Positions 22,829-31,613 of a stretch of DNA of 64,000 bases are shown here, one piece after another. Position 1 is the first letter of the stretch. Every line of letters starts with the position of its first letter. Below the pieces are notes generated by a model, which saw nothing but the letters and a program-made list of their open reading frames with translations, was not told the origin of the DNA and ran no database searches. Both the position numbers and the translations under genes were made by a program. The DNA is from Faecalibacterium prausnitzii (GTDB lineage Bacteria; Bacillota; Clostridia; Oscillospirales; Ruminococcaceae): assembly GCF_003324185.1 (NCBI RefSeq), contig NZ_PXUP01000014.1, forward strand, positions 23,868-87,867, written 5' to 3'.

Positions 22829-22984
22829 GGTGTATGCTCCTTTTATGTTTTAGAGTGGACGAATTAACCGGTATTTCATTTTCACGGGAGGGAGATTATA
22901 AAAAGCATCTTTCCCCAGAACTGCCAAAAGCTCTCCCTTGCGGGAGAGCCGGAAAAGCCGTCAGGCTTTGACAGAGCGGGGCGT
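22829..22984. repeat. Spacer between lipoprotein and permease genes with repeat remnants
   Basis: Contains ATTTTCACGGGAGGG near 22890, the downstream flank of the dispersed element but without its hairpin, and a hairpin GCTCTCCC/GGGAGAGC at about 22930-22949 like that at 51900-51919. Appears to be a degraded repeat insertion inside an operon. Confidence 0.5.
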
Positions 22985-24085
22985 TCAGGAGAAGTTCTCG
23001 GCGGTGGTCACCTCGCAGATCTCGGTGCAGTAGGGCTTGAAGGCTTCCTTCAGGGCAGCCAGATCCAGACCCAGCGCTTCGGCGGTCTCGGTGTTGATGG
23101 TGACGATGCCGTTATCAAAGGTCTGGTAGGGCAGGTCTGCGGGGGTCTTGCCGTCGCACAGCAGCTGGCTGACCATATCGGCGGTGGCTTCGCCCAGCTG
23201 AACGTAGTCCACGCCGTAGCCCACCATTGCGCCGTTCAGCGCAAAGCTGTCGGCACCGGTGTAGTGCTGCACACCGGCCTCGATGAAGCTCTCGTAGATG
23301 GACAGCTCGGCGGTCATGATGGTGTTGTCGGTGGGGGTGAACACGGCCTTGACCCCAGCGGCGACCAGTGCTTCGGCAGCCATCTGCACCTCGGCGGTGG
23401 TGGTGCCGTTCTTTTCCACCACCTTGATGCCGTTCTTCTCGCAGAAGGCCTTGGCGTCCGCAATGGCCTGGGTGGAGGAATCCTGACTCAAGTCGTACAG
23501 CAGACCGATGGTGTCGATGCCGGGGTTTGCCGCCACGATCAGGTTCATGATGGCGTCGGTGTTCAGGGCATCGGAGGTGCCGGTGATGTTCTCCTCCCCG
23601 TCAAACCCGGCGGCGGCGGGGTCGGTCACGGCAGAGTAGACCACCGGGATGTCGGTGTCCTCCACAGCGGCCAGCATGGTAGCGGCGGTGGGGGTGGCCA
23701 CTGCCACGATCACGTCCACGCCGTCAGCCACAAGGTCTGCACCGATCTGGTTCAGGTTGGACTGGTCGGCCTGTGCGTTGGCATAGTAATCGGCGTAGTC
23801 AAAGGTGACACCCTTCTCCTTGCCGATGGCGTCCAGACGGCTCTCCACAGATTCTACGATCTGGTTGAGGGAAGCGTGGTCCACATAGTTGACGATGCCC
23901 ACCTTGAAGGTCTCGCCAGTGGCAGCGGCGCTGCCGGAAGCCGCTGCGGAGGAGGAGACCGCTGCACTGGAGACGGTGCTGGAAGCAGCACTGCCGCAAC
24001 CGGTCAGTGCCATGGCAGAAACAGCAGAAGCGGCCAGAGCGGCCTTCAGGAAGCTGCGGCGGGAGATCATGTTCAGGTTTTTCAT
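22985..24085 (-). CDS. ABC transporter substrate-binding lipoprotein (TrpX-like)
   Basis: 366 aa. Signal peptide with twin Arg (ISRRSFLKAALAASAVSAMA) and lipobox LTGC, then a serine/alanine-rich linker and the ABC_sub_bind fold (VGIVNYVDHASLNQIVESV, then VDVIVAVATPTAA). ATG 24085 has AAAGGAG. It captures the ligand outside the membrane. A T-box leader upstream supports an amino-acid ligand; known relatives under T-box control carry tryptophan. Confidence 0.88.
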   Translation of the reverse strand: MKNLNMISRRSFLKAALAASAVSAMALTGCGSAASSTVSSAAVSSSAAASGSAAATGETFKVGIVNYVDHASLNQIVESVESRLDAIGKEKGVTFDYADYYANAQADQSNLNQIGADLVADGVDVIVAVATPTAATMLAAVEDTDIPVVYSAVTDPAAAGFDGEENITGTSDALNTDAIMNLIVAANPGIDTIGLLYDLSQDSSTQAIADAKAFCEKNGIKVVEKNGTTTAEVQMAAEALVAAGVKAVFTPTDNTIMTAELSIYESFIEAGVQHYTGADSFALNGAMVGYGVDYVQLGEATADMVSQLLCDGKTPADLPYQTFDNGIVTINTETAEALGLDLAALKEAFKPYCTEICEVTTAENFS

Positions 24086-24121
24086 AGTGGTAACTCCTTT
24101 CCCGGAGCGGGCGGCAAATCA

Positions 24122-24472
24122 AAAGACCCGCTCCCTTTGCGGGACGGGTCTTAAAACAAAACGACCCTGTCCCTGTGTGTTATCCACAAGGACAGGATCG
24201 GTAAATTACGATTCTGCGGTGCCACCTTGCTTGCTCTGCATCCAATACAGCAGAGCCACTCACGGAGAGCCAACACTCCCCTGTCCTATAACGGAGACTT
24301 CCGTCCAAAGCTACTAGGGCTTCTGCCCGTTTGCCCGGCCCTCGGCGGCCCACGAATCTCTGCCCCGCTTTCGCCCGTTTGCACTGTCCGGGCTCACTGC
24401 AGATGCGCTGTGCAGGTTCTCTTCCGCCTCATCGGTTTGATTGCATTATACACTTTATCTTCGTAAAGTCAA
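24122..24472 (-). promoter_or_regulatory. T-box riboswitch leader and promoter of the TrpXYZ-like operon
   Basis: Promoter TTGACT (complement of 24467-24472), 16-bp spacer, TATAAT (complement of 24445-24450). T-box AAGGTGGCACCGC is the complement of 24216-24228. It is followed by a terminator hairpin CCTGTCC/GGGACAGG (24165-24197) with TTTTGTTTT, and by a second hairpin AAGACCCG/CGGGTCTT (24123-24153) with a T-run. Specifier codon not resolved by eye. Confidence 0.85.
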
Positions 24473-24511
24473 GAGGGAATTTAAAATTTTTATTTTTCTG
24501 TCCGGTCAAAG

Positions 24512-26914
24512 TCATTCTTCTGCCGGGGTGCCGGTGCTGCGGCGCTTGCGGCGCACAAAGCAGGCAACGTACACCACCCACACCGGAATTGCCACGGCGG
24601 TGACCACCCGGCTGGCGGAAAGCCCGGCGGCCTGATACACAAAGTCGATGCTGCTTGCACCCGCCGGGCAGAGCACTGCCATCAGTCCCTCGTCCACCTG
24701 AAGGATATCGGCCTTTTCGCCGTTGACGTAGGCGGTAAAGCCGTCGTCGTAGGGCACGGAGAAAAAGACGAGGTTTGCCTTGTCCAGCGTGATCTCGGCA
24801 TGGAAACCGGCATTATTCATCTGGAACACCGAGCAGCTGTGGGCGCGGCGGTCGGCGCAGTCCTGCGTGTAGCTGTCGTAGTGCAGGTCATCCAGCATGG
24901 CGTCCGGCAGCTCGGTCAGGTACTGGCCGTACTGCGCCACATCCTCGTCCTCCAGCACCAGCGCCCGCATCAGCAGGTTGGAGCGCAGGGTCTTGACCGA
25001 AGCTTCGTAGGTAGCTTTGGTCACATAGTAGTCGTAGGTAAAGCCCATGGGCACATAGTTATCGTTGTGGTACAGCGCGTAGCCGTCCACATCGGCAAGG
25101 TAGGTCCAGCCCGCGTCTGCTTCGTCCTCAAAGCTCTCGCGCTTTTCCGGAGTGGTGATGAGGTACTCCACGCTCAAAAGGCCGCGCAACGCGTAGTTTG
25201 CGATCTCCGGCTCGCTGCGCACATCCCGCTTGACCCCCAGCGCCGGGTAGAAGCTGAGGATGCTGGGGGCAGCCGTGCTGCCGAAGTATTGCAGGCAGCT
25301 TTTATCCAGCCACATCCCGATGTTATCGTGGATCTTGTAGGTGTCTATCCGGTAGTCGCCCTCCGGCAGGTCGTTTTTCAGCAGCAAGGCGTTGGTGTCC
25401 TGCTCCACAAGGTCGCTGTCGGTGTACCACTGGCCAAACTTGCCAATGCCGATGTGCACCATGGTGAATGCGCAGGCAAACACCAGCACTGCCGCCGTCA
25501 TGCGCTGGGCAAAGCGGCTGTCCTGCCGCCACTTGCTGCAAAGAACGCGGTACAGCATAAGCCCCAGCAGACCAAAGCCCAGCACGACAAAGAACTGCCC
25601 CGGGTTCTTCAGCACGCCCAGCGACCATGTCTCGGTGGTATCGTCCCGCACGGGCACCACCGCAAAAACAAGCGTAGCCAGCATGATCCAGCCGATGCCC
25701 CGGGCGGGTGCATCCAGATCAACGTCCGGGTCCTCCAGCGCGTTCACGGTCATGGCGGCAAGGATGAGGGTGGGCATATAGTACCAGCGGGCGTAGTAGC
25801 TGGAATTGAGCGCGTAGAAGGCGCTGTTCAGCACCGGCACCAGTGCGCATACGGCGCATACCGCCACGATGCGCTTTTTGCTGTCTGCCTTCCGGCTGCG
25901 CCAGTAGGCCATGGCACCGGCCAGACTGCACAGGGGCAGATAGGCCGTCATGCTCGTCCACTTGATGACGCCCTCCGACCAGACCGAGGTAAGATAAGGG
26001 GAGTCCGGCGGTAGGATCCAGCTGAGCAGGATGGCCAGATACTGCTGCACCTTGGAGTAGGTCAGGAAGCCCCACCCGGAGGAAAGGTCGATGGTGCGCG
26101 GGTTCTGCAGCAGACTGAGCACCGCCGGGAACAGCAGCAGACAGCCCATGGCTACGCCCAGCACGCTTTCCCACAACAGATGGCCGAACTTGCGCCCGGT
26201 CAGCCGGAAGTCCCGCGCCGAAAGCTTGCACACAAAGTAGATGCACAAAAAGAGCACCTGTCCCACAAAGAAGAAGTAGTTATTGAGCAGGTTTACCGCC
26301 ACCCAGAAGGCGAACAGGCCGTGACGATCCTCATAAATGGCTTCGTCCAGCGCCCAGAGCAGGTATGGAAACAGCGCCACCACATCCACAAAGTGGTTGA
26401 AGAACACGTTGTACACCGCAAAGCCGGAAAGCGCGTACAGACAGGCACCCAGCACCGCGTAGTTCGCATTTTTGACGTAGCGGCGCAGATACAGGAACGC
26501 GCCGCCGCCCGCCACGCCGAACTTGAGCACCAGCAGCGGCACCATCATATAGGGCAGCCAGCTCTGCGGCAGCAGCATCGACAGCCAGAAGAACGGCGAG
26601 CCGTACAGGTAGAAGGAGTAGGCGTTCATCACCCCGCTGCCAAGGTCGGTCGCCCACGAAAAGGTATTGCGCGGCGCACCGGCAAAGGCACTGTCCGGGT
26701 AACCTGCGCCCTTGACGAAGCCGTTCATATACCGGTAAAAGGTGATCTGCTGGCTGTTAAAATCGCCTGCATAGTGGAAAAAGCCGCCGTCAAGGATGTA
26801 GAACGGCAAAAAGAAGATGGCCGCCGTCAGGGCGCACAGCCCCACCGCCTGCCAGAATTTTTTATGGCTCTGCTCCCTTTGCGTGAGCAGCCGTGGTTTT
26901 TTGAACTTTTCCAT
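24512..26914 (-). CDS. YfhO-family multi-pass membrane protein
   Basis: 800 aa, with about 12-14 membrane helices in the first 500 residues, a large extracytoplasmic C-terminal domain and a final membrane helix before a basic tail (FVRRKRRSTG). The start FYILDGGFFHYAGDFNSQQI with its DFNSQ and the loop GSPFFWLSMLLP fit the YfhO group, GT-C-like proteins implicated in glycosylation of lipoteichoic acid in Bacilli. ATG 26914 is at the expected place; a TATACT -10 lies near 26968 on the minus strand. Substrate here unknown. Confidence 0.85.
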   Translation of the reverse strand: MEKFKKPRLLTQREQSHKKFWQAVGLCALTAAIFFLPFYILDGGFFHYAGDFNSQQITFYRYMNGFVKGAGYPDSAFAGAPRNTFSWATDLGSGVMNAYSFYLYGSPFFWLSMLLPQSWLPYMMVPLLVLKFGVAGGGAFLYLRRYVKNANYAVLGACLYALSGFAVYNVFFNHFVDVVALFPYLLWALDEAIYEDRHGLFAFWVAVNLLNNYFFFVGQVLFLCIYFVCKLSARDFRLTGRKFGHLLWESVLGVAMGCLLLFPAVLSLLQNPRTIDLSSGWGFLTYSKVQQYLAILLSWILPPDSPYLTSVWSEGVIKWTSMTAYLPLCSLAGAMAYWRSRKADSKKRIVAVCAVCALVPVLNSAFYALNSSYYARWYYMPTLILAAMTVNALEDPDVDLDAPARGIGWIMLATLVFAVVPVRDDTTETWSLGVLKNPGQFFVVLGFGLLGLMLYRVLCSKWRQDSRFAQRMTAAVLVFACAFTMVHIGIGKFGQWYTDSDLVEQDTNALLLKNDLPEGDYRIDTYKIHDNIGMWLDKSCLQYFGSTAAPSILSFYPALGVKRDVRSEPEIANYALRGLLSVEYLITTPEKRESFEDEADAGWTYLADVDGYALYHNDNYVPMGFTYDYYVTKATYEASVKTLRSNLLMRALVLEDEDVAQYGQYLTELPDAMLDDLHYDSYTQDCADRRAHSCSVFQMNNAGFHAEITLDKANLVFFSVPYDDGFTAYVNGEKADILQVDEGLMAVLCPAGASSIDFVYQAAGLSASRVVTAVAIPVWVVYVACFVRRKRRSTGTPAEE

Positions 26915-27001
26915 AGCGTTCCTCTTTCTCCGCGCACCGGCGCGGAAGTGGATTTGATGTCACCTTGTAGTATAGCACGGCGGCGCGCAAGAAAAAAGGG
27001 C

Positions 27002-27030
27002 TTGACAAGCGCACGCGGGGCGGGTATGGT
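27002..27030 (+). promoter_or_regulatory. Promoter of the YfbR-like gene
   Basis: TTGACA 27002-27007, 17-bp spacer, TATGGT 27025-27030; AAGGAGG follows at 27037-27043. Confidence 0.7.
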
Positions 27031-27052
27031 GAAGAAAAGGAGGCGTATTGCC

Positions 27053-27640
27053 ATGCTGTATCCCTTCAGCGCCCTGCTGGCGCGCATGAAGTACATTACC
27101 CGGTGGAGCCTGATGCACTCCACCCGGGCGGAATCCCTCAGCGAGCACACCTGCGACACCGCACTGCTGGCACACCTGCTGTGCCTCATCGCCAAGCACT
27201 ACACCGGCACGCCCTGCCGCCCCGAGGTGGTGGCAGTGGCGGCACTGTACCACGACGCGCCGGAGATCATCACCGGGGATATGCCCACGCCGGTCAAGTA
27301 CCACTCCCCAGCGCTGCGGGACGCCTACAAGGCACTGGAGACTGAGAGCGTGCGCTCCATGGCGGCTCTGCTGCCCGCAGAGCTGGCTGCAGAGCTGACC
27401 CCCTGCATGGACGGCAGCGTCCTGACGGCAGAGGAGCATCGTCTGCTCAAGGCTGCCGACCGGCTGAGTGCCCTCATCAAATGCACCGAGGAGCAGCGCA
27501 GCGGCAACCACGAATTTGACGCCGCGCTCACGCAGCAGCGCGCCGCGCTGCTGGCCATGCACTGCCCGGAGGCCGACTGGTTTCTGGAGCACTGCCTGCC
27601 ATGCTATACCCAGAATCTGGACGAGCTGACGAAGGCGTAA
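27053..27640 (+). CDS. HD-domain 5'-deoxynucleotidase, YfbR type
   Basis: 195 aa. HD-domain residues: H in SLSEHTCDTALLAHLL, HD in ALYHDAPEIITGDMPTPVKY, and the later D in AADRLSALIKC. The ITRWSLM...SEH start and TGDMPTPVKY are the YfbR signature; the enzyme removes phosphate from deoxynucleoside 5'-monophosphates. ATG 27053 has AGGAGG nine bases upstream; a long upstream frame crosses the neighbouring gene and is not used. Confidence 0.88.
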   Translation: MLYPFSALLARMKYITRWSLMHSTRAESLSEHTCDTALLAHLLCLIAKHYTGTPCRPEVVAVAALYHDAPEIITGDMPTPVKYHSPALRDAYKALETESVRSMAALLPAELAAELTPCMDGSVLTAEEHRLLKAADRLSALIKCTEEQRSGNHEFDAALTQQRAALLAMHCPEADWFLEHCLPCYTQNLDELTKA

Positions 27641-28161
27641 AGGCGAGGAGCGGGCAGCCGAGGGAGGTTCTCTTTTGGTGGCAAAAACCCAAAAAGAGCT
27701 GCCGCGCTCCGCGGGGAAAGTAATTGCTTGCCGCAAGCGCGCAGGGACGCTCCGCTGGGCCAGAGGCAGGGAGGGGTGTTCCGACTCCCCCCTCCCTACC
27801 TCTGGACTCCACCCACCCCGCAACGGGCCAAGGGCTACACGCCCTTGACAATCCTAAAGAAGAAGTCGAAGCACAAAAAAGCTAGCGCTGCGCCAGTCGG
27901 CGCTATCGCTTTAACGCTTTTTTCGCTTCTCCATCCATAGCCCCTCAGTCGCTGCGCGACAGCTCCCCCGGGGGAGCAAGGACGCCCGCCGTAAGCGCCG
28001 CGCTTCCGTAGGAAGCGGCGCTGCAAATGCCGTTTCTCTCTACGACCCCTCCCGTGAAAATGCAATGCCGGAGCGTCCGCAGACGCTCCGGCATTGCTCT
28101 ATTTAAAATATTCTTTCCGCTGAACATGGCTAGAGCACAGCGGAAGCCATTCTAAATCGTT
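27641..28161 (-). repeat. Composite dispersed repeat, copy 1 (contains hairpin element b)
   Basis: Non-coding. Reading on the minus strand from dusB: AACGATTTAGAATGGC box (28161 down), CAGCGGAA, 16-bp stem (28062-28077 / 28082-28097) with TGCG loop, TTTTCACGGGAGGGG, GAAACGGCA, a CTCAGTCGC/GCGACAG segment, a long imperfect palindrome GAAGC-GAAAAAAGC ... GCTTTTTT-GTGCTTC (about 27867-27930), then a conserved GC-rich part to about 27719. Nearly the same sequence returns at 39480-40100. Confidence 0.75.
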
Positions 28162-28176
28162 GTTCGAGCCACGGGC

Positions 28177-29196
28177 TTACGGGAACGGCACTTCCCGCAC
28201 ATCATCGGGGTCCAGCCCGGCCTTACGCTGCTCTTCAAATACGGCGGCGATCAGCTCGTCCAAGTCCTCTAAGTGGGTCAGGGTGCAGCAGTAGCGGCGC
28301 AGGGCGGCTGCGCCCTTCAGCCCCTTCATGTAGTGCATGGTCTGGGCGCGTGCCTGCGGCATGGCCACAAACTCGCCCTTCTGCTCCACCATCTCCTCCA
28401 CCTGACGGCGCAGCGCGTTCATCCGTGCCTGCAGGTTCGGCTCCTTGGGGGCGGGCAGGCCCTCCAGCGCGGCGTTCACCCGCTCAAAAAGCCACGGGTC
28501 GCCCAGTGCGCCCCGGGCGATCATCACGCCGTCGCAGTTTGTCTCCCGCACCATGCGCAGCGCATCCTCGGCGCAGTGGATATCGCCGTTGCCCAGCACC
28601 GGCACCTTTACCGCGTCCTTTACCCGGGCGATGATCTCCGGGTCGATGCCCGGGGTGTACATTTGCTCCCGGGTGCGGGCGTGCACCGCCACCAGCGCCG
28701 CGCCCGCCTGCTCGCAGGCTTTGGCGCATTCCACGGCGGTGATATGGTCGGCATCCCAGCCCTTGCGCATTTTTACGGTGACCGGGCGCTTGGTGTGCGC
28801 CACTACCTGCTCCACGATGCGCCCGCAGCGGTCGGGGTCCAGCATCAGCTTGCTGCCCGCCCCGCCGGAAACGATCTTAGGGGCAGGGCAGCCCATGTTG
28901 ATGTCCACAAAGTCAAATTCATACTGCTCGATGGCGGCTGTGGCCTCGCCCATGATCTCCGGCACCTCGCCGAAGATCTGCACCCCATAGGGTGCGCCGT
29001 TGGGCGCTGCCTTCAGCAGGCTGACGGTCTTATGGTCGCCGTACACCAGCGCCCTGCTGGACACCATCTCGCTGACCGTAAAGCCAGCGCCGTGCTGCGC
29101 CATCAGGCGGCGGCAGGGGGCATCCGTAAAGCCCGCCATAGGGCCGAACACTGCCCGGTGGGGCAGGGTGATATTGCCGATCTTCAAAGGTTCCAT
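28177..29196 (-). CDS. dusB: tRNA-dihydrouridine synthase
   Basis: 339 aa FMN TIM barrel. PMAGFTDAPCRRL near the N-terminus, INMGCPAPKIVSGGAGS with the catalytic Cys, KMRKGWD and ARGALGDPW for FMN phosphate. It reduces uridines in the tRNA D-loop with NADPH. ATG 29196 follows AAGGAGA. Last gene of the ddl-murI-DUF1934-argS-dusB run, but separated from argS by a terminator-like hairpin, so it may depend on readthrough. Confidence 0.92.
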   Translation of the reverse strand: MEPLKIGNITLPHRAVFGPMAGFTDAPCRRLMAQHGAGFTVSEMVSSRALVYGDHKTVSLLKAAPNGAPYGVQIFGEVPEIMGEATAAIEQYEFDFVDINMGCPAPKIVSGGAGSKLMLDPDRCGRIVEQVVAHTKRPVTVKMRKGWDADHITAVECAKACEQAGAALVAVHARTREQMYTPGIDPEIIARVKDAVKVPVLGNGDIHCAEDALRMVRETNCDGVMIARGALGDPWLFERVNAALEGLPAPKEPNLQARMNALRRQVEEMVEQKGEFVAMPQARAQTMHYMKGLKGAAALRRYCCTLTHLEDLDELIAAVFEEQRKAGLDPDDVREVPFP

Positions 29197-29221
29197 GGGT
29201 TCTCCTTGTATCTGTTTTATC

Positions 29222-29262
29222 AAAAAGGGGCTGCTGCACATTGTTTGGTGCAACAGCCCCTG
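29222..29262 (-). terminator. Terminator-like hairpin between argS and dusB
   Basis: Minus strand: GGGGCTGTTGCAC pairs with GTGCAGCAGCCCC (plus 29227-29239 / 29248-29260), followed by TTTTT. Only 26 bases separate the T-run from the dusB start. Confidence 0.75.
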
Positions 29263-29272
29263 TGATTTTATG

Positions 29273-31087
29273 TTACATCTTCTCGGGCACGTTGATCTTG
29301 AACATGGTGAGCACGTTGAAGATGACGTTCTTCACGCCGATGCACAAGGCAAGGCGTGCCTGCTGCACGGCGGGGTCTGCGCCCTGAATGCGGCAGTTGC
29401 CGTAGAAGCGATGGAAGGCGCTTGCAAGGTCGATGACAAAGCGGTTGATGCGGCTGGGGTCGTACTTCTCGGCAGCCATCACGATCTCCTGCGGGAAGGC
29501 AGCCAGCATCCGGATCAGATCCATCTCGGAAGGCTCGGTGAGCAGGGTGGCGTCGATGTGCTCTGCACCGGCAAACTGCACACCCTCGCTCTCCATCTTC
29601 TTCAGGATGGAGCAGATGCGGGCATGGGCGTACTGCACATAGTACACGGGGTTGTCGTTGTCGGTCTTGACGGCCTGATCCAGATCAAAGTCGATGCCGC
29701 TGCCGGCGTCGTGCATATTGAACAGGAAGCGTGCGCTGTCGATGGGCACCTCCTCCAGCAGGTCGGTCAGGGTGATGGCGTTGCCGGTGCGCTTGGACAT
29801 ACGGACAGGCTGGCCGTCCCGCATCAGGTTGACCATCTGCATCAGCACAACGTCCAGATCCTCGCCGTGCAGGCCGATGGCATCCATGGCACCCTTCATG
29901 CGGGCCACATGGCCATGGTGGTCTGCGCCCCACACGTCGATGGCCTTGGCAAAGCCGCGGGTAGCCAGCTTGTTGTAGTGGTAGGCGATATCGGCGGCAA
30001 AGTAGGTGGGGATGCCGTTGGCGCGGACGAGTACCTCGTCCTTGGCCTCCTCCTCGGTGCCGTCCTCGGTCTTTTTCTTGTTCACGGTGCCGTACTTGGC
30101 AGCGTACTGAGCGCTGCGGTACATGATAGCACCGTCCTCGGCCTTGTAGCAGGCACCCAGCTCCAGCAGCTTATCCACCACAGCCAGCACTGCGCCGGAC
30201 TCGTGCAGGGTGCTCTCGTGGAACCAGACGTCGTAATCAATGCGGTACTTGCCGAGGTCGCGTTTCAGAGCAGCAATGTTCTTGGGCAGGGCGTAGGCCA
30301 CCAGTGCGTCCTTCAGGGCGGCAAAGGCCTCGCTCTCGAACAGAGCTTCCTCGTCCATACCCTTGCAGGCGGCAACGTACTTGTCGCCGTTCAGCTGGGC
30401 AAACTCACCGGCCAGCACCTTGATGTCGCCGCCCTGATAGCACTCCTTGGGCAGGGGATAGGCATCCTCACCGCAGAACTGCTGCAGGTAGCGCACCGCC
30501 AGACTTTTGCCGAACTTCTGGATCTGGTTGCCGGCGTCGTTGATATAGAACTCGCGGGTTACATCGTAGCCGGACCAGTCCAGCACAGCGGCCAGACAGT
30601 CGCCCAGTGCGCCGCCGCGGGCGTTGCCCATGTGCATGGGGCCGGTGGGGTTGGCAGAAACGAACTCCACATTGTACTTTGCGCCCTTGCCGTGGTCGGT
30701 GCGGCCATACTCCTTGTTGGCGCAGGCACCCAGCACCACGCCCGCCCAGAAGCTCTGGGACAGGAACAGGTTGATGAAGCCGGGACCGGCAACCTCCACC
30801 TTGGAGAACACGCTGTTCTCAAGGGAGGGCAGGTGTGCCAGCAGGGCGTCTGCAATCATCTTGGGCGCCTTGCGCCAGGTGCGTGCACCGGCCATGGCGA
30901 GGTTGGAGGCGATATCACCGTTCTTCACATCGGCGGGGATCTCCACGATAAAGGCGGGCAGCTCTGCTTCGGGCAGGGTGCCGTCTGCCATGGCAGCCTT
31001 GGCGGCTGCGGTCAGCAGAGCGCGTGCCTCATCCAGCGCAGCCTGCCGGGGGTTGTAGTTCTGGTAGGTCTTTTCAAAATCAGTCAT
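29273..31087 (-). CDS. argS: Arginyl-tRNA synthetase
   Basis: 604 aa class I synthetase: N-terminal Add1 domain, HIGH-region ANPTGPMHMGNARGG, KMSKS-like VRMSKRTGN and the DALR anticodon-binding C-terminus (INRFVIDLASAFHRFYGNCR). ATG 31087 is supported by AAAGGA; the frame extends 70 codons upstream through the neighbouring gene without a start site. Confidence 0.95.
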   Translation of the reverse strand: MTDFEKTYQNYNPRQAALDEARALLTAAAKAAMADGTLPEAELPAFIVEIPADVKNGDIASNLAMAGARTWRKAPKMIADALLAHLPSLENSVFSKVEVAGPGFINLFLSQSFWAGVVLGACANKEYGRTDHGKGAKYNVEFVSANPTGPMHMGNARGGALGDCLAAVLDWSGYDVTREFYINDAGNQIQKFGKSLAVRYLQQFCGEDAYPLPKECYQGGDIKVLAGEFAQLNGDKYVAACKGMDEEALFESEAFAALKDALVAYALPKNIAALKRDLGKYRIDYDVWFHESTLHESGAVLAVVDKLLELGACYKAEDGAIMYRSAQYAAKYGTVNKKKTEDGTEEEAKDEVLVRANGIPTYFAADIAYHYNKLATRGFAKAIDVWGADHHGHVARMKGAMDAIGLHGEDLDVVLMQMVNLMRDGQPVRMSKRTGNAITLTDLLEEVPIDSARFLFNMHDAGSGIDFDLDQAVKTDNDNPVYYVQYAHARICSILKKMESEGVQFAGAEHIDATLLTEPSEMDLIRMLAAFPQEIVMAAEKYDPSRINRFVIDLASAFHRFYGNCRIQGADPAVQQARLALCIGVKNVIFNVLTMFKINVPEKM

Positions 31088-31122
31088 GGGTCGGATTCCT
31101 TTCACAGTCTCAGGGAACTTCG

Positions 31123-31599
31123 TCAATTCACATGGGTCACGGTAACTTCCAGCCGGTTGCGGCTCACCAGCTCGGCGCTGTCGGCATCCAGCAGGTAGGC
31201 AAACCGGGCGGTGCCGCCCTTTTCGGTCAGCTGACAGTCGATCTCGTCCGCAGTCACGCCCAAGGTCATGGAGCCGAAGCCGGTCTCGTAGTGGCACAGG
31301 TTGCGGCGGCCTTTTTCAATCAGCAGCTGGGTGCCTGCCCCGCCGCCCTTGCCGAACCGCAGCATCGCCACCCGGCTGCCGTCTGCGGCGATCTTCAGAG
31401 TGGTAGTGCAGCCCTCGTAGCCGGTGGTCTCGGTCTCGCGGTAGGTCACATAGTAGCTGCCGCCCTTCAGCACAAGGCTGCCCCGGGTCATCAGCTCCAC
31501 AAATTCTTCTTTTTCTTCCTCCGCAGCCGGTTCGTCCAGCCGCTGCTCAATGCGGCTTTTGATGCGGATGATATAGTCTTCCTTCAGTGGCTTGCTCAC
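31123..31599 (-). CDS. DUF1934 (YwiB-like) protein
   Basis: 158 aa, small beta-barrel (calycin-like) family often found next to argS. Features: VTYRETETTGYEGCTTTLKI, LIEKGRRNLCHYETGFGSMT and a beta-rich C-terminus. The start is taken as GTG 31599, eight bases after AAGGAAA; a TTG at 31617 would overlap the murI stop without a ribosome site. Function unknown. Confidence 0.85.
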   Translation of the reverse strand: MSKPLKEDYIIRIKSRIEQRLDEPAAEEEKEEFVELMTRGSLVLKGGSYYVTYRETETTGYEGCTTTLKIAADGSRVAMLRFGKGGGAGTQLLIEKGRRNLCHYETGFGSMTLGVTADEIDCQLTEKGGTARFAYLLDADSAELVSRNRLEVTVTHVN

Positions 31600-31613
31600 G
31601 TTGTTTTTCCTTA

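Noticed and set aside
26960..27823. Minus-strand frames within and next to the composite repeat at 27.6-28 kb, and similar ones at 39.4-39.8 kb
   Set aside because: They translate repeat DNA, share only repeat-derived strings and have no ribosome sites; treated as spurious.
29000..31198. 732-codon open frame on the plus strand
   Set aside because: Antisense of argS; no motif and no start signal.
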